From AP-16 sp036395835 (GTDB lineage: Bacteria > Pseudomonadota > Alphaproteobacteria > Rhizobiales > Xanthobacteraceae), in assembly GCA_036395835.1 (NCBI GenBank), contig DASWCW010000255.1, forward strand, positions 1 through 14,263: a DNA stretch of 14,263 bases. The letters are read 5' to 3'. The position numbers were made by a program, and so were the translations under genes. Below the pieces are notes generated by a model. That model had not been told where the DNA came from, searched no databases, and saw only the letters and a list, made by a program, of their open reading frames with translations. Numbering within the stretch: the first letter of the stretch is position 1; the number at the start of each line of letters is the position of its first letter. Shown in pieces: positions 11,588-14,263 of the stretch.

Positions 11588-12876
11588 AGAATGCGGTGCG
11601 GCTGAACGACACCACCTGGCTGACGCAGGGTCCGCTGGCAAAGCTGCTGGCGCTGCTCGACCGCGACGGCGAGGAGGCGCGTGTCGTCGGCGGCGCGGTG
11701 AGAAACGCGCTGCTCGGACATCCGCCGGGCGAGATCGATGTCGCCACGACCGCGCTGCCCGAGGAGGTGATGCGCCGCGCCGCAGCGGCGGGCTTCAAGC
11801 CGGTGCCGACCGGCGTCGAGCACGGCACGGTGACCGTCGTCGTCGACGGCACCGGGTTCGAAGTCACGACCTTGCGCGAGGACGTCGAGACGTTCGGGCG
11901 CAAGGCGAAAGTCCGGTTCGGCCGCAGCTGGCAGAAGGACGCCGAGCGCCGCGACTTCACCGTCAACGCGCTCTTCCTCTCGCGCGACGGCACGGTGCAC
12001 GACCCGGTCGGCGGCATCGAGGATCTCGAGCAGCACCGGGTTCGCTTCATCGGCGATCCGGCGATGCGCATCGCCGAAGATTATTTGCGCATCCTGCGGT
12101 TCTTCCGTTTTCATGCCGCCTACGGCCAGGGTGCGCCGGACCCGGCGGGGCTTCACGCCGCGATTGCGGCGCGCGAGGGCTTGCAAAAACTCTCGCGCGA
12201 GCGCCTCCGAGCGGAGCTGCTCAAGCTGTTGATCGCCCCGCGGGCGGCGACGACGCTCGAGGTCATGGCCGAGGCCGGGCTGTTGGAGGAGGTGCTCGGC
12301 GGCGTGCCCTATCTCGCCAGTGCAGCCAACATCATCGCCATCGAGGCGGTGCTCGGGCTCGAGCCCGATCCGCTGCGCCGGCTGGCCGGTCTTGCCGTGA
12401 GCGTCGCCGAAGATGCGGAGCGCCTGTGGGAGCGGCTGCGGCTCGCCAATGTCGAGCACGAGCGGCTCGCCTCGATGGCGGACGGCTGGTGGCGCATCGA
12501 TCCGGCGATCGGCGAAAGTCGGGCGCGTGTGCGGCTTTATCGGCTTGGCCCGGCGCGCTACCTCGATCGGACCGTGCTGGCCTGGGCGCGCTCCGGCGCG
12601 GAGGCCGCCGACCTCGGCTGGCGCGACCTCGCCACGCTGCCGGAGCGCTGGCAAGCCCCGGTGTTTCCGCTCAAGGCCGCCGACTTCATCGCGCGCGGCG
12701 TACCCAAAGCGCCGCAGCTCGGAAAAGCGCTCGCCGCCGCGGAGGAGAACTGGATTGCTGCGGGATTTCCCAACGATCGCGCGGCGCTGCAACGCTTTGC
12801 AGATGAGGCGGTGGCCGCCGGCGAGGGTCATTCCGGGGCGCGTCGAAGGCGCGAACCCGGAACCCATGAACACTGA
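11584..12876 (+). CDS. cca: CCA tRNA nucleotidyltransferase / poly(A) polymerase family (class II)
   Basis: This 430-residue enzyme would add or repair the 3' CCA end of tRNAs with CTP and ATP. The nucleotidyltransferase head shows VVGGAVRNALLG (34-45), the acidic pair EIDVATTA (50-57), and RRDFTVNAL (122-130), which belongs to the nucleotide-selecting motif. The neck EDYLRILRFFRF (165-176) is characteristic. The metal pair reads E50-x-D52 where many class II enzymes have D-x-D. The rest is the helical body and tail. A poly(A) polymerase role cannot be excluded by sequence, but one CCA enzyme is expected in such a genome. The start at 11584 overlaps the preceding stop; the frame extends to 11173 only through copy C and the DUF6111 gene. 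It converges on hemF with 15 bases between the stops. Confidence 0.9.
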   Translation: MKNAVRLNDTTWLTQGPLAKLLALLDRDGEEARVVGGAVRNALLGHPPGEIDVATTALPEEVMRRAAAAGFKPVPTGVEHGTVTVVVDGTGFEVTTLREDVETFGRKAKVRFGRSWQKDAERRDFTVNALFLSRDGTVHDPVGGIEDLEQHRVRFIGDPAMRIAEDYLRILRFFRFHAAYGQGAPDPAGLHAAIAAREGLQKLSRERLRAELLKLLIAPRAATTLEVMAEAGLLEEVLGGVPYLASAANIIAIEAVLGLEPDPLRRLAGLAVSVAEDAERLWERLRLANVEHERLASMADGWWRIDPAIGESRARVRLYRLGPARYLDRTVLAWARSGAEAADLGWRDLATLPERWQAPVFPLKAADFIARGVPKAPQLGKALAAAEENWIAAGFPNDRAALQRFADEAVAAGEGHSGARRRREPGTHEH

Positions 12877-12891
12877 GCGGCGTCGGCAAAT

Positions 12892-13803
12892 TCACGGCCA
12901 TTTCACCAGCGGCGGCATCGAGGAGAGAATCGATTCGACATTGCCGCCGGTTTTCAGCCCGAACAACGTGCCGCGGTCGTAGAGCAGATTGAACTCGACA
13001 TAGCGGCCGCGACGCACCAATTGCTCCTCGCGCTCGACTTGCGACCAGGGCGTTGCCCAATTGCGCCGGACGAGCTGCGGGTAGACGCGCAGGAAGGCGC
13101 GGCCGACTTCCTGCGTGAACGCAAAATCCGCCTCCCAATCGCCGCTGTCGTGCCAATCGTAAAAGATGCCGCCGATGCCGCGCGGCTCGTTGCGGTGTTT
13201 TAGAAAAAAATATTCATCGCACCAGCTTTTGTACTTCTTGTAGGGCGCGACCGCCGTATGGGCGTCGCAGGCGACCTTCATGGCGGCGTGGAAGTCGCGC
13301 GCGTCGGGATCGGTTTGCTGCCGGCGGCGAGCGAGCAGGGGAGTAAGATCGGCGCCGCCGCCGAACCACGCCTTGGTGGTGACCACGAAGCGCGTGTTCA
13401 TGTGCACGGTCGGCGCGTGCGGATTGCGCGGGTGCGCGATCAGCGAGATGCCGGAAGCCCAGAACCGCGGATCCTCCTGCGCGCCCGCGATCTCGTTACG
13501 GAACTCCGGTGCGAACTCGCCGAACACGGTCGAGACCTGCACGCCGGCCTTCTCGAACACGCGCCCGCGCAGCATCGACATCTCGCCGCCGCCGCCACCG
13601 GGTTCTCCGCTCGCGCCGGTACGTTGCCACGGCGTGCGCTCGAAGCGCCCGGGCGTGGTCCCATGAAGGTCGGCCGGCGCCTCGGCCTCGAGCGCTTCGA
13701 AGGCGGTGCAAATCTCGTCGCGCAGGCTTTCGAACCACGCACGGGCGCGCGCCTTTCGGGTTTCGAGTCGTCCGGCATCCATAGCGTCGGTTTGCTGCTC
13801 CAT
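12892..13803 (-). CDS. hemF: Oxygen-dependent coproporphyrinogen III oxidase
   Basis: This 303-residue cytosolic enzyme converts coproporphyrinogen III to protoporphyrinogen IX in heme (and any bacteriochlorophyll) synthesis, using molecular oxygen. Family blocks are clear and in order: GGGGEMSMLRGRVFEKAGV (70-88), HPRNPHAPTVHMNTRF (124-139), WFGGGADLTP (146-155), YKKYKSWCDEYFFLKHRNEP (188-207) and GRYVEFNLLYDRGTLFGLKT (266-285). Length is typical and no key block is missing. ATG at 13803 lies 13 bases after the stop of the antitoxin-like gene; there is no strong Shine-Dalgarno, so an ATG at codon 8 is an alternative. Presence of HemF indicates heme synthesis under oxygen; an oxygen-independent HemN may exist elsewhere. 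The upstream trmL-like and antitoxin-like genes may be co-transcribed. Confidence 0.96.
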   Translation of the reverse strand: MEQQTDAMDAGRLETRKARARAWFESLRDEICTAFEALEAEAPADLHGTTPGRFERTPWQRTGASGEPGGGGGEMSMLRGRVFEKAGVQVSTVFGEFAPEFRNEIAGAQEDPRFWASGISLIAHPRNPHAPTVHMNTRFVVTTKAWFGGGADLTPLLARRRQQTDPDARDFHAAMKVACDAHTAVAPYKKYKSWCDEYFFLKHRNEPRGIGGIFYDWHDSGDWEADFAFTQEVGRAFLRVYPQLVRRNWATPWSQVEREEQLVRRGRYVEFNLLYDRGTLFGLKTGGNVESILSSMPPLVKWP

Positions 13804-13816
13804 CGAATCCGCGGCG

Positions 13817-14083
13817 CTACTCGGTCTCGGCTTTTTCCGCCAACCAGATCTTGATCAGGGATTGGTAGGGAACGTCGCGCTTGTTGGCCACGACCTTGAT
13901 GCGCTCGAGCAGCAACACCGGCAGGCGGAGCGAAATCGACGTAGTCGACGGTTTCAGATTGGGGACGCGCGCGGACTTCGCTTTGCTCCAATCGACATGG
14001 CCAGCCGAATCATGGCTTTCCCAAAAAGCTCGTTCCGCGGCCTCGTTGGCGAAGCGGGGGATCGGCTTAGGTTTCCTGCGCAT
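13817..14083 (-). CDS. CopG/BrnA-type ribbon-helix-helix antitoxin-like protein
   Basis: This 88-residue protein has an N-terminal arm with FANEAAERAFWESHDSAGHV (11-30), then DWSKAK, then a ribbon-helix-helix DNA-binding domain (about 47-84). In the latter TTSISLRLP (47-55) would be the beta strand and the rest two helices ending IKIWLAEK. This layout matches the CopG antitoxin family (BrnA-like), in which the arm binds the toxin. No BrnT-type toxin is next to it: the gene is flanked by trmL (stop 23 bases upstream) and hemF (start 13 bases downstream). It may be an orphan that serves as a DNA-binding regulator, or have a distant partner. AGGAG upstream, about 9-10 bases from the ATG at 14083, supports the start. 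Confidence 0.85.
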   Translation of the reverse strand: MRRKPKPIPRFANEAAERAFWESHDSAGHVDWSKAKSARVPNLKPSTTSISLRLPVLLLERIKVVANKRDVPYQSLIKIWLAEKAETE

Positions 14084-14106
14084 ATCGGGCTCTCTCCTGC
14101 CGCATC

Positions 14107-14263
14107 TTATACAGGAAACCTTCCGAGCTGGCGGAGCGCCTCGCCCAGCACCATCGCGGCCGCGACCGCCACATTGAGCGAGCGCAGCCCCGGCCGCATC
14201 GGGATCCTAAGCCGCGCGTCGGCGGCGGCGTGCACTTCCTCCGGCGCGCCCGCGGATTCCCGG
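14107..14263 (-). CDS. trmL: SpoU/TrmL-type tRNA 2'-O-methyltransferase, C-terminal end (runs off the right edge)
   Basis: The minus strand is open from the window edge to a TAA at 14107-14109, giving the last 51 residues. The segment RIPMRPGLRSLNVAVAAAMV is the C-terminal SpoU (SPOUT) motif that forms the trefoil knot binding S-adenosylmethionine; the RSLN asparagine-containing core is characteristic. TrmL methylates the 2'-OH of the wobble nucleotide (position 34) in certain leucine tRNAs. The exact member cannot be proved from this fragment, but the short tail LGEALRQLGRFPV and the position just upstream of hemF fit TrmL of rhizobia. The antitoxin-like gene begins 23 bases after the stop, so the genes probably form a short operon. 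Confidence 0.8.
   Translation of the reverse strand, partial: RESAGAPEEVHAAADARLRIPMRPGLRSLNVAVAAAMVLGEALRQLGRFPV

Noticed and set aside
11530..12873. Open frame of 447 codons on the minus strand opposite the CCA enzyme
   Set aside because: The plus strand carries diagnostic nucleotidyltransferase motifs; the minus frame does not resemble a protein family.
12877..12891. Terminator between cca and hemF
   Set aside because: The 15-base gap holds no inverted repeat or T-run, so no terminator can be claimed.

Overview
The window is GC-rich, densely packed chromosomal DNA. The predicted proteins, gene order and intergenic palindromes point to an alphaproteobacterium of the order Hyphomicrobiales (Rhizobiales), probably near Bradyrhizobium, Rhodopseudomonas or Xanthobacteraceae. 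This placement rests on recognising protein families and was not tested with a tree. No phage, plasmid, transposase, CRISPR, rRNA or tRNA gene is visible. No gene-free stretch exceeds about 235 bases.

Layout, left to right. (1) At 1-516 on the minus strand is the N-terminal part of a Tat-type amidohydrolase-like protein, divergent from a small conserved-looking gene (676-864, plus). (2) yqjG, a glutathionyl-hydroquinone reductase (minus), lies between two copies of a palindromic repeat in opposite orientation. A GNAT acetyltransferase (plus) follows and ends inside an unusual heptamer array at 2689-2774. (3) A four-gene minus-strand operon runs from 9651 down to 2781: MoxR AAA+ ATPase, DUF58 protein, a 941-residue membrane protein with a C-terminal DUF4159 domain, and a 689-residue membrane protein with vWA-like and glutamine-amidotransferase-like regions. 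Gaps within it are 4 bases, a 4-base overlap and 10 bases. (4) Divergently, on the plus strand, come a DUF1285 protein, a CoA-type Nudix hydrolase, a small DUF6111-like membrane protein and a CCA tRNA nucleotidyltransferase; a palindromic element lies between the second and third. (5) Convergent with these, on the minus strand, are the 3' end of a SpoU/TrmL-type tRNA methyltransferase, a CopG/BrnA-type antitoxin-like protein with no toxin beside it, and hemF, the oxygen-dependent coproporphyrinogen III oxidase.

Most genes are housekeeping: tRNA maturation, heme synthesis, CoA or nucleotide clean-up, quinone detoxification. The least understood unit is the MoxR operon. Its ATPase probably acts on the DUF58 and vWA-like partners, which may form an envelope-associated chaperone or assembly system of unknown client. 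The most unusual non-coding structures are the two-armed heptamer array and the inverted repeat pair bracketing yqjG. I see no convincing sign of a wholly new defence or mobile system.
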